Positions 16,524 through 27,030 of a stretch of DNA of 64,000 bases are shown one piece after another. The notes beneath the pieces are model-generated. The model had not been told where the DNA came from, searched no databases, and saw nothing but the letters and a program-made list of their open reading frames with translations. Both the position numbers and the translations under genes were made by a program. Position 1 is the stretch's first letter; the number at the start of each line of letters is the position of its first letter. This DNA comes from Arthrobacter sp. ISL-72 (GTDB lineage Bacteria; Actinomycetota; Actinomycetes; Actinomycetales; Micrococcaceae): assembly GCF_018613755.1 (NCBI RefSeq), contig NZ_JAGGPP010000009.1, positions 1 to 64,000 on the forward strand, read 5' to 3'.

Positions 16524-17102
16524 CTAGGCGTTGTCTCCGGCCTCGGTCTTGCCTCGACCGGCGTCACCGGCCTGGCCGGCATCTCCGGCGTCCTCGGTGT
16601 TGATCTCGAACAGTCCGGGGGGCGGGGTGACCAGGATGTACTTCCCGCCGACGTTGACCTCGGGAACGATCTCCTCCACGAAGGGAATCAGGATCTCGTT
16701 GCCGTCGTTCGATTCCACGACAATGAGGTCCTGGACCGGAAGCGTGTGCAGCCCGGAAACCTTTCCGACCACGGCGTCTCCCACGCGGACATCGAGTCCG
16801 ACGAGCTCGTGCTCGTACCAGCCCTCGTCGTCGTCCTCGGCAAGCTCTTCCGTCTCGATGAACAGTCTGGCGCCGCGCAGTGCTTCGGCCTGGTTCCGGG
16901 TGCCAACGCCCTCAAAGCCCAGCAGCAGGATGTCCTTGTTCCAGCGGGCGCTGTCCACAGTAAGAGTTCCCAGCGACGCAGGCTCCACCAGGAATTCGGC
17001 ACCCGGAATGAAGCGGTCCTCCGGCGCGTCGGTCAGGACCTGGACGGTCACTTCGCCGCGGATGCCGTGCGGTTTGCCGATTCGTGCCACCTGAAGCTGC
17101 AT
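16524..17102 (-). CDS. rimM: 16S rRNA processing protein RimM
   Basis: RimM aids maturation of the 30S head through contact with S19. In the 192-residue protein the N-terminal RimM domain is MQLQVARIGKPHGIRGEVTVQ and the PRC-barrel region includes EHELVGLDVRVGDAVVGKV and ILIPFVEEIVPEV. The last 20 residues are an Ala/Gly/Asp/Glu-rich tail. It lies behind a strong hairpin that separates it from khpA-rpsP and is coupled to trmD. Confidence 0.95.
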   Translation of the reverse strand: MQLQVARIGKPHGIRGEVTVQVLTDAPEDRFIPGAEFLVEPASLGTLTVDSARWNKDILLLGFEGVGTRNQAEALRGARLFIETEELAEDDDEGWYEHELVGLDVRVGDAVVGKVSGLHTLPVQDLIVVESNDGNEILIPFVEEIVPEVNVGGKYILVTPPPGLFEINTEDAGDAGQAGDAGRGKTEAGDNA

Positions 17103-17178
17103 CTGTTCCTCTGTTCCGGGATTCGTTCTGTGCTGGTTCTGCTGCGCGCGCTGCGGCGCGGGTTTACTGCTGAAAACA

Positions 17179-17217
17179 GTCCGGCCCCTCCACCGAAATC
17201 TGGTGGAGGGGCCGGAC
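17179..17217 (-). terminator. Strong hairpin between khpA and rimM
   Basis: The perfect 16-bp stem GTCCGGCCCCTCCACC / GGTGGAGGGGCCGGAC encloses a 7-nt loop and is followed on the minus strand by TGTTTTC. It should terminate or attenuate the rpsP-khpA transcript before rimM-trmD, so ribosomal protein S16 can be made in excess of the two modification factors. Confidence 0.75.
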
Positions 17218-17241
17218 TTGAGACAAATATTGCGGAGGCGT

Positions 17242-17484
17242 TTACCGGCGGCGGTCGGTGTCGACGACGTCGACCCTGACCTGTTCGCCGCCGGCCAGCG
17301 CCGCCACGACGGTGCGCAGTGCGCGTGCCGTGCGGCCCTGACGTCCGATCACCCGTCCGAGGTCGTCCTGGTGAACGCGCACCTCGAGGGTGTCCCCGCG
17401 GCGGTTGTTCTTGGCGCTGACCTTGACGTCCTCAGGACTGTCAACGATCCCGCGGACAAGGTGTTCGAGCGCTTCTGCCAGCAA
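17242..17484 (-). CDS. khpA: KH-domain RNA-binding protein KhpA
   Basis: This 80-residue single KH domain has the GxxG loop motif in DLGRVIGRQGRTARALRTVV. In other Gram-positives KhpA pairs with KhpB (Jag) and influences small RNAs and cell elongation; no jag gene is in this window. It starts with TTG one base past the rpsP stop (TAA-A-TTG), so translation probably depends on ribosomes finishing rpsP. The N-terminus MLAEALEHLVRGIVDSPEDV matches the family, supporting this start. Confidence 0.9.
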   Translation of the reverse strand: MLAEALEHLVRGIVDSPEDVKVSAKNNRRGDTLEVRVHQDDLGRVIGRQGRTARALRTVVAALAGGEQVRVDVVDTDRRR

Positions 17485-17485
17485 T

Positions 17486-17908
17486 TTACTCAGCCTCGGT
17501 GGTCTCTGCTTCAGCTTCGGTGGAAGCTTCGGCGGCCTCGTCCTTCTTGGCCTTCTTGGTGATGGCTTCCGGGATGATCACGGAACCCTTTTCCGGGGTG
17601 ACGAAGGCTTCCTTCGGAGCTTTGGTCTTCAGGGTGCCTTCCTGGCCCGGGAGGCCCTTGAACTTCTGCCAGTCACCGGTGATCTTGAGGATCGCGGCAA
17701 CCTGCTCGGACGGCTGGGCGCCAACGGACAGCCAGTACTGCGCACGCTCGGAGTCAACCTCGATGTATGAGGGCTCTTCGGTGGGGTGGTACTTGCCGAT
17801 TTCTTCGATTGCACGGCCATCACGCTTGGTGCGGGAATCTGCAACGACGATGCGGTAGTACGGTGCGCGCATCTTACCGAAGCGCTTAAGGCGAATCTTT
17901 ACGGCCAC
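17486..17908 (-). CDS. rpsP: 30S ribosomal protein S16
   Basis: The protein has 140 residues. The S16 core is the first 80 ([23 protein letters not shown], then [13 protein letters not shown]). It continues into a long actinobacterial tail ending in an Ala/Glu-rich stretch. GTG 17908 is chosen: AGGAG lies about 11 nt upstream and the protein then begins MAVKIRL like other S16. A second GTG four codons earlier is too close to that site. It is the first gene of rpsP-khpA. Confidence 0.94.
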   Translation of the reverse strand: MAVKIRLKRFGKMRAPYYRIVVADSRTKRDGRAIEEIGKYHPTEEPSYIEVDSERAQYWLSVGAQPSEQVAAILKITGDWQKFKGLPGQEGTLKTKAPKEAFVTPEKGSVIIPEAITKKAKKDEAAEASTEAEAETTEAE

Positions 17909-18039
17909 TTTTGTGGTCACTCCTGTTTCTGAAACGGGGTCGAGCCCGGCGTTCTGCACCCGTGGGGCGGGCCGTACTAGGGGGTTCTAAAGGACAGGAT
18001 CCGGACGCGGAGAGAGGGGCCACGCAGATCAAGTACCTG

Positions 18040-18053
18040 TTCATTGTGCCAGA
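18040..18053 (-). promoter_or_regulatory. Possible rpsP promoter box
   Basis: The minus strand reads TGGCACAATGAA about 130 nt before rpsP. It resembles the TGGCAAAATTAG box before rplS, so a shared promoter or activator element for the two ribosomal protein genes is possible. Weak evidence. Confidence 0.25.
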
Positions 18054-18091
18054 TCGGCGCCGGGATTTCGACTTGACACCCGGCGGCGGAG

Positions 18092-18529
18092 TCAGGATGA
18101 CCAGACGTACAGCCCCATGCGCGTGTTCGGATCCACGCTGCCGGCCAGCCGGGCCAGCCGCTGCACATAGCCGAGGGCCTCTTCAGCACCGAAAGGCATG
18201 TCCTCCTCGGCCGCCCAGCGGGAAGCCACATCCTCCAGGACGTTGCCGTCACCCTCGGTTTCGTAGCTGAGGAGTTCCGCCAGCGCCCGCACCATGGCCG
18301 GCGGTACACCGAGGAGGGAATCACTGGTCACGTCCACCATCGCGAGTTCATAGTCGGCGCCCGCGGCGTGCACCGCTGCTCCTGCCAGGTCGCCGAGCTG
18401 CTCGACCTCAAAATCGGTGATGTCCGGAATCCGGAGTGCCTCGGGAGCCGCGGGTCCCCCGCCGTCGAGTGCCGCCGCGCGCTTGAGCGCCTCATCGTGG
18501 GTGGAAACAAAGATTTCGGTGAAACCCAT
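18092..18529 (-). CDS. Conserved-looking hypothetical protein, unknown function
   Basis: I do not recognise this 145-residue acidic protein. It begins MGFTEIFVSTHDEALKRAAAL, has no membrane segment or signal peptide, and ends RMGLYVWSS. ATG 18529 is preceded by GAGGA at about 8 nt; two further ATGs lie 3 and 5 codons upstream. It is upstream of rpsP on the same strand, 183 nt away. From memory, M. tuberculosis also has an unassigned gene next to rpsP (Rv2910c), so it may be a positional counterpart, but I have not compared sequences. Codon use looks like that of its neighbours. Confidence 0.7.
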   Translation of the reverse strand: MGFTEIFVSTHDEALKRAAALDGGGPAAPEALRIPDITDFEVEQLGDLAGAAVHAAGADYELAMVDVTSDSLLGVPPAMVRALAELLSYETEGDGNVLEDVASRWAAEEDMPFGAEEALGYVQRLARLAGSVDPNTRMGLYVWSS

Positions 18530-18640
18530 GGAAATCATCCTCATTCCGTCGGCGGTGTGATGTCCTGGCGGGCAGCTTCACAGCCGCCCGGCAGTTCCGG
18601 ACCCAGCCTAACCCAGAAGAACGTGCCGGTCAGTCCGGTT

Positions 18641-19516
18641 TCAGCCGACCGCGACCCGGATCCGGTTGCGCCACGGATCCTCAAACCGCAGCTCCGCACC
18701 GGTATGGTGCGACGCCAGGCCGGCAACCCGCAAACGGTCGGCGAGCGCACCGACGTCGTCCCCTGCCGGCACTTCAATCAGGACCTCCCCCAGGCCCAGC
18801 GTGTCCCGCCGGGGCCCTGCACCCCGGCTGTTCCAGACGTTCATGGCCATGTGGTGGTGGTAGCCGCCGACCGAGACGAACAGGGCCTGGCCGTGCCATC
18901 CGGCGGTTTTCTCAAAACCGAGCGTGCCCACGTAGAAGTCCTGCGCCGACTGCACGTCCCCAACCTGCAGGTGGACGTGCCCGACGCCGGCACTCGATTC
19001 GCGCTGTCCGCTCACCGCTTCTTCCGTCAGGAAGTCCTGCAGATACCGCTGCGGCGGCAGGGCAAGGCTGTCCATGACCACCCGGTTCCCTTCCCAGGAC
19101 CACGCGTCGCGCGGACGGTCCCAGTAGAGCTCGATTCCGTTGCCTTCGGGGTCGCTGAAGTAGAAAGCCTCGCTGACCAGGTGGTCTGCGCTGCCCGTGA
19201 ACAGGCGCGGCTCATAGCGGGCGGCCGAGGCCACAGTGGCAGCGAGCGACGCCCGGTCCTCGAAAAGCAGGGCGGTATGGAAGAGTCCGGCCTCACCGCG
19301 GGCGGGAAGGTTGAGGCCGGGCGCCGGCGCCAGATGGACCAGGGGCTTACCGCGGCGCCCCAGATATACGCCGCCGTCCTGCTCAGCCACGGTCTCCAGC
19401 CCGAGCGCACGCCGGTAATAGTCCGTCATCAGCTTCATGTCCCCCACCTTGAGCATCACCGTGCCCATGGTGAGATCGGCGGGCAGCAGGTCCTTGCTGC
19501 TGGATTCTGTGGTCAT
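18641..19516 (-). CDS. VOC-superfamily protein with two glyoxalase-fold modules
   Basis: The protein has 291 residues. Two vicinal-oxygen-chelate modules are visible: residues about 15-130 (TMGTVMLKVGDMKLMTDYYRRAL, with metal-ligand candidates His in FHTALL and Glu in GNGIELYWDRP) and about 175-285 (VGHVHLQVGDVQSAQDFY). Length and layout match the CatE-like catechol-2,3-dioxygenase relatives of Bacillus; ring-cleaving activity is possible but not shown. ATG 19516 has CTGGAG 6 nt upstream. A palindrome about 65-75 bp upstream suggests control by a small-molecule-sensing repressor, although no such regulator is adjacent. Confidence 0.85.
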   Translation of the reverse strand: MTTESSSKDLLPADLTMGTVMLKVGDMKLMTDYYRRALGLETVAEQDGGVYLGRRGKPLVHLAPAPGLNLPARGEAGLFHTALLFEDRASLAATVASAARYEPRLFTGSADHLVSEAFYFSDPEGNGIELYWDRPRDAWSWEGNRVVMDSLALPPQRYLQDFLTEEAVSGQRESSAGVGHVHLQVGDVQSAQDFYVGTLGFEKTAGWHGQALFVSVGGYHHHMAMNVWNSRGAGPRRDTLGLGEVLIEVPAGDDVGALADRLRVAGLASHHTGAELRFEDPWRNRIRVAVG

Positions 19517-19581
19517 GGCAACTCCAGTCTTCCGAATGCGCGCCGCCGGTTCCGGCGACGATCTACATACAGTCAAATTAC

Positions 19582-19593
19582 TTGAACCTTCAA
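19582..19593. promoter_or_regulatory. Candidate repressor operator upstream of the VOC gene
   Basis: TTGAA-CC-TTCAA is a perfect short palindrome in an unusually AT-rich stretch, partly extended by AT-rich flanks. This is the form of MarR- or DUF24-family sites that often control dioxygenase genes. It also lies 8 bp past the end of the amidohydrolase gene. Confidence 0.4.
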
Positions 19594-19600
19594 TTTATTC

Positions 19601-22702
<3,102 letters not shown>

Positions 22703-22724
22703 GCGGTGAACGGCGGAGGAGCCG

Positions 22725-23357
22725 TTACGACGTCCGTGAGTGCTGGCGCCTGCTGACCTCCGTGATGAAGGACCGGATGTACCGGTCGCCCTCCGCCGAA
22801 TCCTGGGGCCGGTGCCCGCCCGCGGCAACGCGGTGCAGGGCGCCGGTCTCCCGGAGGTAGCCGGCGATTTCCTCGTACAGCGGCTCCCAGCCTCCGGTGA
22901 GGACCAGCGTGGGAACTCCGGGCACGATCTGCAGCGGCGCTTCGGCACACTCAGGCATCTGCGCCCGGTGAGCGGCGGTCGCCGGCAGGTCCGCGGTGAG
23001 CGACAGGCAGGCGGGTTCCACGAGGGTCAACGAAAACACCAGATCCGGGCGCTCCACTGCAGCCATCATGGCACCGATGGCACCTTGCGAATGGGCCACC
23101 ACATGCCCGCCGGCAGCGCCCCTGCCCTCGTCCGCCAGCGCACCCAGCACAATCCGGGCGTCCGCTTGAAAATCCAGGGGTTTCGATTCAACGGGTTTGG
23201 CCGAGGCGTTCGATTCCAGGGGTTCCGCCGGCGCGCCAAAGCCGTGGCGGCGCAGGAACAGCGCGTCATAGGCCAGGGCCATGCCGTGCTGTTTGGTCCA
23301 CGCGGCTGAGCCTGAGGCCCCCGGACCGTGGACGAACACTACGCGCTGCTTAAACAT
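22725..23357 (-). CDS. Alpha/beta-hydrolase family protein
   Basis: This 210-residue compact hydrolase begins MFKQRVVFVHGPGASGSAAW, with oxyanion-side HG near the start, nucleophile Ser in VVAHSQGAIG, and a late His in AAGGHRPQDS that could complete the triad. No signal peptide is seen. Residues about 45-65 hold a short degenerate repeat (PLESNASAKPVESKPLDF) that looks like an inserted loop. The substrate is unknown. It appears leaderless (TAGGGT, 6 nt, ATG) and is convergent with thiC. Confidence 0.85.
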   Translation of the reverse strand: MFKQRVVFVHGPGASGSAAWTKQHGMALAYDALFLRRHGFGAPAEPLESNASAKPVESKPLDFQADARIVLGALADEGRGAAGGHVVAHSQGAIGAMMAAVERPDLVFSLTLVEPACLSLTADLPATAAHRAQMPECAEAPLQIVPGVPTLVLTGGWEPLYEEIAGYLRETGALHRVAAGGHRPQDSAEGDRYIRSFITEVSRRQHSRTS

Positions 23358-23363
23358 GCCCCA

Positions 23364-23369
23364 ACCCTA
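23364..23369 (-). promoter_or_regulatory. -10 element of the alpha/beta-hydrolase gene (leaderless geometry)
   Basis: The minus strand reads TAGGGT, then TGGGGC, then the start ATG at 23357. Confidence 0.5.
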
Positions 23370-23480
23370 TGGCAATCGCCGGACAATCCGGCCCGTCGAC
23401 ATCGAAAGTTGCCCGTATCCGAGTTGCCCGTGCGGAACTGCTCCGCCAGGCTGCTCCGGCAGGAATTACTCCTGCCGGAA

Positions 23481-25070
23481 CTACTTGCTCCCGCCGAGGA
23501 ACTTGTCGAAGCCCTTGGGCAGGTTCAGCTGCGACGGATCGAAATCACCGGACTGCTGGCCGAAGGCCGCACCCGTGGGCAGTGACTTGGCTGCGTTTGC
23601 GCGCCGGGCCTCGGCGTCACGCAGTTCCTGGGCGGCCTTGGCCGGGTTTCCGGACTTGGCCTTCTTCTTGGGCGCGTTCTTGCCGCCCTTGCGGGCTCCT
23701 CCGCCGGCGCCCGTGCCCGGCATTCCAGGCATTCCTGGCATGCCGCCGCCGGCCGCCATCTTCTTCATCATCTTCTGCGCCTGGGCGAAGCGCTCCAGCA
23801 GGCCGTTGACGTCCGACACGTGCATGCCGGAGCCCTTGGCGATGCGCGCCCGGCGCGAGCCGTTGATGATTTTCGGGGCGACGCGCTCGTGCGGCGTCAT
23901 GGAGCGGACAATCGCTTCCACACGGTCAATTTCGCGTTCGTCGAACTGCTCCAGCTGCTGGCGGATGTTCTGCGCGCCCGGCATCATCATGAGCATTTTC
24001 TTCATGGAGCCCATGTTGCGGATCTGCTGCATCTGGGCCAGGAAGTCATCCAGGGTGAAGTCTTCCTGGTCGGCGAACTTCTTCGCCATCCGGGCAGCTT
24101 CGTCCTTGTCCCAGGACTTTTCAGCCTGTTCGATCAGGGTGAGGACGTCGCCCATGTCGAGGATGCGGGAGGCCATGCGGTCCGGGTGGAACAGCTCAAA
24201 GTCGTCCACTCCTTCACCCGTCGACGCGAACATGACGGGCTTGCCCGTGACGGACGCAACCGACAGTGCGGCACCGCCGCGGGCGTCGCCGTCGAGCTTG
24301 GAGAGCACGATGCCGGTGAAGTTGACGCCCTCATCGAAGGCGAGCGCCGTGTTGACGGCGTCCTGGCCGATCATGGCGTCGATAACGAACAGCACTTCAT
24401 TGGGAACAATGGCGCGTCGGATCTGGCGGGCCTGCTCCATCATTTCGGCGTCAACGCCGAGCCGGCCGGCGGTGTCAACGATTACGACGTCGTGCAGCTT
24501 CTGCTTTGCTTCCTCGACGCCGGCGCGGGCAACCGCCACGGGGTCGCCGGCCGGGTGCTCCAGTTCCATGGAAGTGGCGCCGGGGTGGGGTGCGAACACC
24601 GGGACACCGGCGCGCTGGCCCACCACTTGGAGCTGGGTGACGGCATTGGGGCGCTGGAGGTCACAGGCCACCAGCATGGGGCTGTGGCCCTGGGACTTCA
24701 GCCACTTCGAGAGCTTGCCCGCGAGGGTGGTCTTACCGGCACCCTGCAGGCCGGCAAGCATGATGATGGTGGGCCCGGTCTTGGCCAGGCGGATTCGGCG
24801 GGTCTCGCCGCCGAGGATCTCAACGAGTTCCTCGTTGACGATCTTGACGATCTGCTGGCTCGGGTTCAACGCACCGGAGACTTCAGCACCGAGGGCGCGT
24901 TCGCGCACGTGTCCGGTGAACTCACGGACCACGGGCACGGCAACGTCGGCGTCCAGCAGGGCCCGCCGGATCTCGCGGACCGTGGCGTCAACGTCCGCCT
25001 CGGTGAGGCGGCCCTTGCCACGGAGATTCTTGAAGGTTGCTGTCAACCGGTCAGAGAGTGAATTGAACAC
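23481..25070 (-). CDS. ffh: Signal recognition particle protein Ffh
   Basis: Ffh binds 4.5S RNA and hydrophobic signal sequences and docks with FtsY to target ribosomes to the membrane. In the 529-residue protein the N domain is followed by the G domain with Walker A GLQGAGKTTLAGKL and DTAGRLGVDAEMM. The methionine-rich M domain includes MGSMKKMLMMMPGAQ and the RNA-binding helix NGSRRARIAKGSGMHVSDVN. About 100 further residues are Gly/Lys/Ala-rich (GGGMPGMPGMPG) and likely disordered. Start is GTG 25070, with a weak ribosome-binding site. It is divergent from the G6PDH paralogue. Confidence 0.96.
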   Translation of the reverse strand: MFNSLSDRLTATFKNLRGKGRLTEADVDATVREIRRALLDADVAVPVVREFTGHVRERALGAEVSGALNPSQQIVKIVNEELVEILGGETRRIRLAKTGPTIIMLAGLQGAGKTTLAGKLSKWLKSQGHSPMLVACDLQRPNAVTQLQVVGQRAGVPVFAPHPGATSMELEHPAGDPVAVARAGVEEAKQKLHDVVIVDTAGRLGVDAEMMEQARQIRRAIVPNEVLFVIDAMIGQDAVNTALAFDEGVNFTGIVLSKLDGDARGGAALSVASVTGKPVMFASTGEGVDDFELFHPDRMASRILDMGDVLTLIEQAEKSWDKDEAARMAKKFADQEDFTLDDFLAQMQQIRNMGSMKKMLMMMPGAQNIRQQLEQFDEREIDRVEAIVRSMTPHERVAPKIINGSRRARIAKGSGMHVSDVNGLLERFAQAQKMMKKMAAGGGMPGMPGMPGTGAGGGARKGGKNAPKKKAKSGNPAKAAQELRDAEARRANAAKSLPTGAAFGQQSGDFDPSQLNLPKGFDKFLGGSK

Positions 25071-25158
25071 GCGCCGTGCACTTCTTTCAGTGGATCTGAG
25101 GCTGGCGGCCGGTGCGGCGCGCCAGAGTCGTGACTGTTGTTGGCCTGGACCAACCGCC

Positions 25159-25186
25159 TCGACAACGGGACTCGACTATCTAGGGT
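25159..25186 (+). promoter_or_regulatory. Candidate promoter of the G6PDH paralogue
   Basis: TCGACA (25159-25164), 16 nt, then TAGGGT (25181-25186) resemble -35 and -10 hexamers, about 36 bp before ATG 25222. Confidence 0.45.
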
Positions 25187-25221
25187 ACCAAGACAGGCCT
25201 TCAAGATGGCATGCTGGCAGG

Positions 25222-26610
25222 ATGGCCACCCAAACAACTGTAAAAACCCTGCTGATCCTTGGTGCATCCGGAGACCTGACCGGCAGGCTGCTGCTGCCCG
25301 GACTCGCCCGCCTGGCCGCCAAGGGGCGCGCGGACGGGCTGACGCTCGTTGGAGCGGGCTCGGATCCCTGGACCCGGGAACAGTGGCTGGAACGCGTCGA
25401 GGCCTCCTTTGCCGATGCGGAATCCGAGGCGGATGCAGCGGGCAAGCGCGAACTCAAACGTCTCGCAGGCTCCACCAGCTACCACCAGCTTGATGTGACG
25501 GCCGGCGGTGAGCTTTCCGCCCTGCTGTCCGGCCTGCCAGCTCCGGTGGCGGTGTACTTCGCGCTGCCTCCCCAGGTCAGCCAGAAGGCGTGTGAGGTGC
25601 TGACCCCGGAGGAGGTGCCCGCGGGCACCCGGCTGGTGATGGAGAAGCCGTTCGGATCCAGCGAGGAATCCGCCCGCCACCTCAACACGACCCTGGCGGC
25701 GCTGGTCCCGGAAGACCACATCCACCGGGTGGACCACTTCCTGGGCAAGGCAACGGTGCTGAACATCCTGGGTCTGCGCTTCGCGAACACGTTCCTGGAA
25801 CCGGTCTGGAACCGGAACTTCATCGAGAAGGTGGAGGTCATCTTTGATGAGGACCTCGCCCTGGAAGGGCGCGCCCGGTATTACGACGGCGCCGGCGCGC
25901 TCCGGGACATGATCCAGAGCCACCTTTTGCAGATCATGGCGCTCATGACGATGGAGCCGCCGGCATCCATCGACGAGCGGGACCTCCGGGACGCAGTGGC
26001 AACGCTCCTGCGCGCCAGCAGCATTAAGGCGCCGTACCGTTCAAGCACCCGGCGCGCCCGGTACACGGCAGGATCCATCGCAGGACGGCAGGTCCCGGAC
26101 TACGCCGCGGAAACCGGAGTGGACGCCGCCCGGAACACTGAGACGCTGGCCGAGGTGCAGGTGGACATCGATAACTGGCGCTGGCAGGGTGTTCCGTTCA
26201 TCCTTCGTTCGGGCAAGGCCATGAGGGCTAAACGCAAGGAAGCCGTGGTCACCTTCAAGCCCGTTCCGCACCTGCCCAAAGGCTTCATCGGGGTCGATTC
26301 GCCCAACGAGCTCCGCATCGGCTTCGGGCCGGATACGCTGCAGTTCGACGTCGACGTCAACGGTCCGGGAAACGTTCTGAGCCTTGACCGGATCACCCTG
26401 AATGCCGAACTCAGCGCCTCCGAACTGCTGCCCTACGGTGAAGTGCTGGAGGGCGTCCTCGCCGGTGATCCGCTGCTGTCCGTGCGGGCGGACACCGCTG
26501 AGGACTGCTGGCGGATCCTTGAGCCGGTGATCAGGGCATGGGCGAGCGACACTGTCCCGCCGGAAGAATACCCGGCGGGATCCACCGGTCCCGAAAGCTG
26601 GACCGTCTAG
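25222..26610 (+). CDS. Glucose-6-phosphate dehydrogenase family protein (divergent paralogue)
   Basis: The 462-residue protein has the G6PDH signatures: nucleotide-binding GASGDLTGR (14-22), MEKPFG, substrate-binding RVDHFLGK (Asp171-His172, with Phe173 where Tyr is usual), catalytic-type His234 in RDMIQSHLLQ, and ILRSGKAM. It is about 50 residues shorter than housekeeping Zwf, and several motifs are relaxed (RVDHF versus RIDHY), so it is probably a second G6PDH or a dehydrogenase with another substrate or cofactor. It is not in a pentose-phosphate cluster. It occupies the place between ffh and glnK where glnD usually lies, in opposite orientation. Confidence 0.85.
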   Translation: MATQTTVKTLLILGASGDLTGRLLLPGLARLAAKGRADGLTLVGAGSDPWTREQWLERVEASFADAESEADAAGKRELKRLAGSTSYHQLDVTAGGELSALLSGLPAPVAVYFALPPQVSQKACEVLTPEEVPAGTRLVMEKPFGSSEESARHLNTTLAALVPEDHIHRVDHFLGKATVLNILGLRFANTFLEPVWNRNFIEKVEVIFDEDLALEGRARYYDGAGALRDMIQSHLLQIMALMTMEPPASIDERDLRDAVATLLRASSIKAPYRSSTRRARYTAGSIAGRQVPDYAAETGVDAARNTETLAEVQVDIDNWRWQGVPFILRSGKAMRAKRKEAVVTFKPVPHLPKGFIGVDSPNELRIGFGPDTLQFDVDVNGPGNVLSLDRITLNAELSASELLPYGEVLEGVLAGDPLLSVRADTAEDCWRILEPVIRAWASDTVPPEEYPAGSTGPESWTV

Positions 26611-26636
26611 GCACTGCACGGCCCCGGTGCAACGCC

Positions 26637-26676
26637 AAAGCGGGCCCGGAACCTTCTCAGGTTCCGGGCCCGCTTT
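26637..26676. terminator. Bidirectional terminator between G6PDH paralogue and glnK
   Basis: The perfect 18-bp stem AAAGCGGGCCCGGAACCT / AGGTTCCGGGCCCGCTTT encloses a 4-nt loop (TCTC) and carries A/T-rich ends on both sides. It serves the two convergent genes. Confidence 0.88.
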
Positions 26677-26691
26677 GTGCGAGCCCCTGGG

Positions 26692-27030
26692 CTAGATGGC
26701 GGCTGAGCCGCGTTCACCCGTCCGCACCCGGACAGCTTCAAAAACATCCACCGTCCAGACCTTTCCGTCACCGGCACGGCCGGTGTTGGAGCTGGCGATG
26801 ATGACATCCAGGATGTCGTCCGCCTGTTCGTCCGTGGCCAGCACCTCTACGCGGATCTTGGGAAGCAGGTCCACGTTGTACTCAGCCCCGCGGTACACCT
26901 CGGTGTAGCCGCGCTGCCTGCCGTATCCGCTGGCGGCGCTGACCGTGAGGCCCTGCACGCCGTAGGATTCAAGCCCCTCCCGGATGGAGTCGAGCTTTTC
27001 CGGCCGGACGATTGCTGTAATCAGTTTCAT
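26692..27030 (-). CDS. glnK: PII nitrogen regulatory protein
   Basis: This 112-residue PII protein has its T-loop at YRGAEYNVDLLPK and the modifiable Tyr51 intact. The B- and C-loop regions (GRAGDGKVWTVDV) are present for ATP/ADP and 2-oxoglutarate binding. It is coupled to amt by a 4-nt ATGA overlap, the normal arrangement for GlnK, which blocks the Amt channel under nitrogen excess. In actinobacteria Tyr51 is adenylylated by GlnD (established in Streptomyces and Corynebacterium); no glnD is present next to it here. Confidence 0.95.
   Translation of the reverse strand: MKLITAIVRPEKLDSIREGLESYGVQGLTVSAASGYGRQRGYTEVYRGAEYNVDLLPKIRVEVLATDEQADDILDVIIASSNTGRAGDGKVWTVDVFEAVRVRTGERGSAAI

Noticed and set aside
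15750..17279. 509-codon plus-strand frame opposite trmD, rimM and khpA
   Set aside because: It is antisense to three recognised genes, with no family resemblance; a high-GC shadow frame.
23281..25221. Very long plus-strand open frame running through ffh antisense into the G6PDH gene
   Set aside because: The part before 25222 is the complement of ffh and has Ser/Arg-rich shadow composition. The G6PDH family N-terminus begins at ATG 25222.
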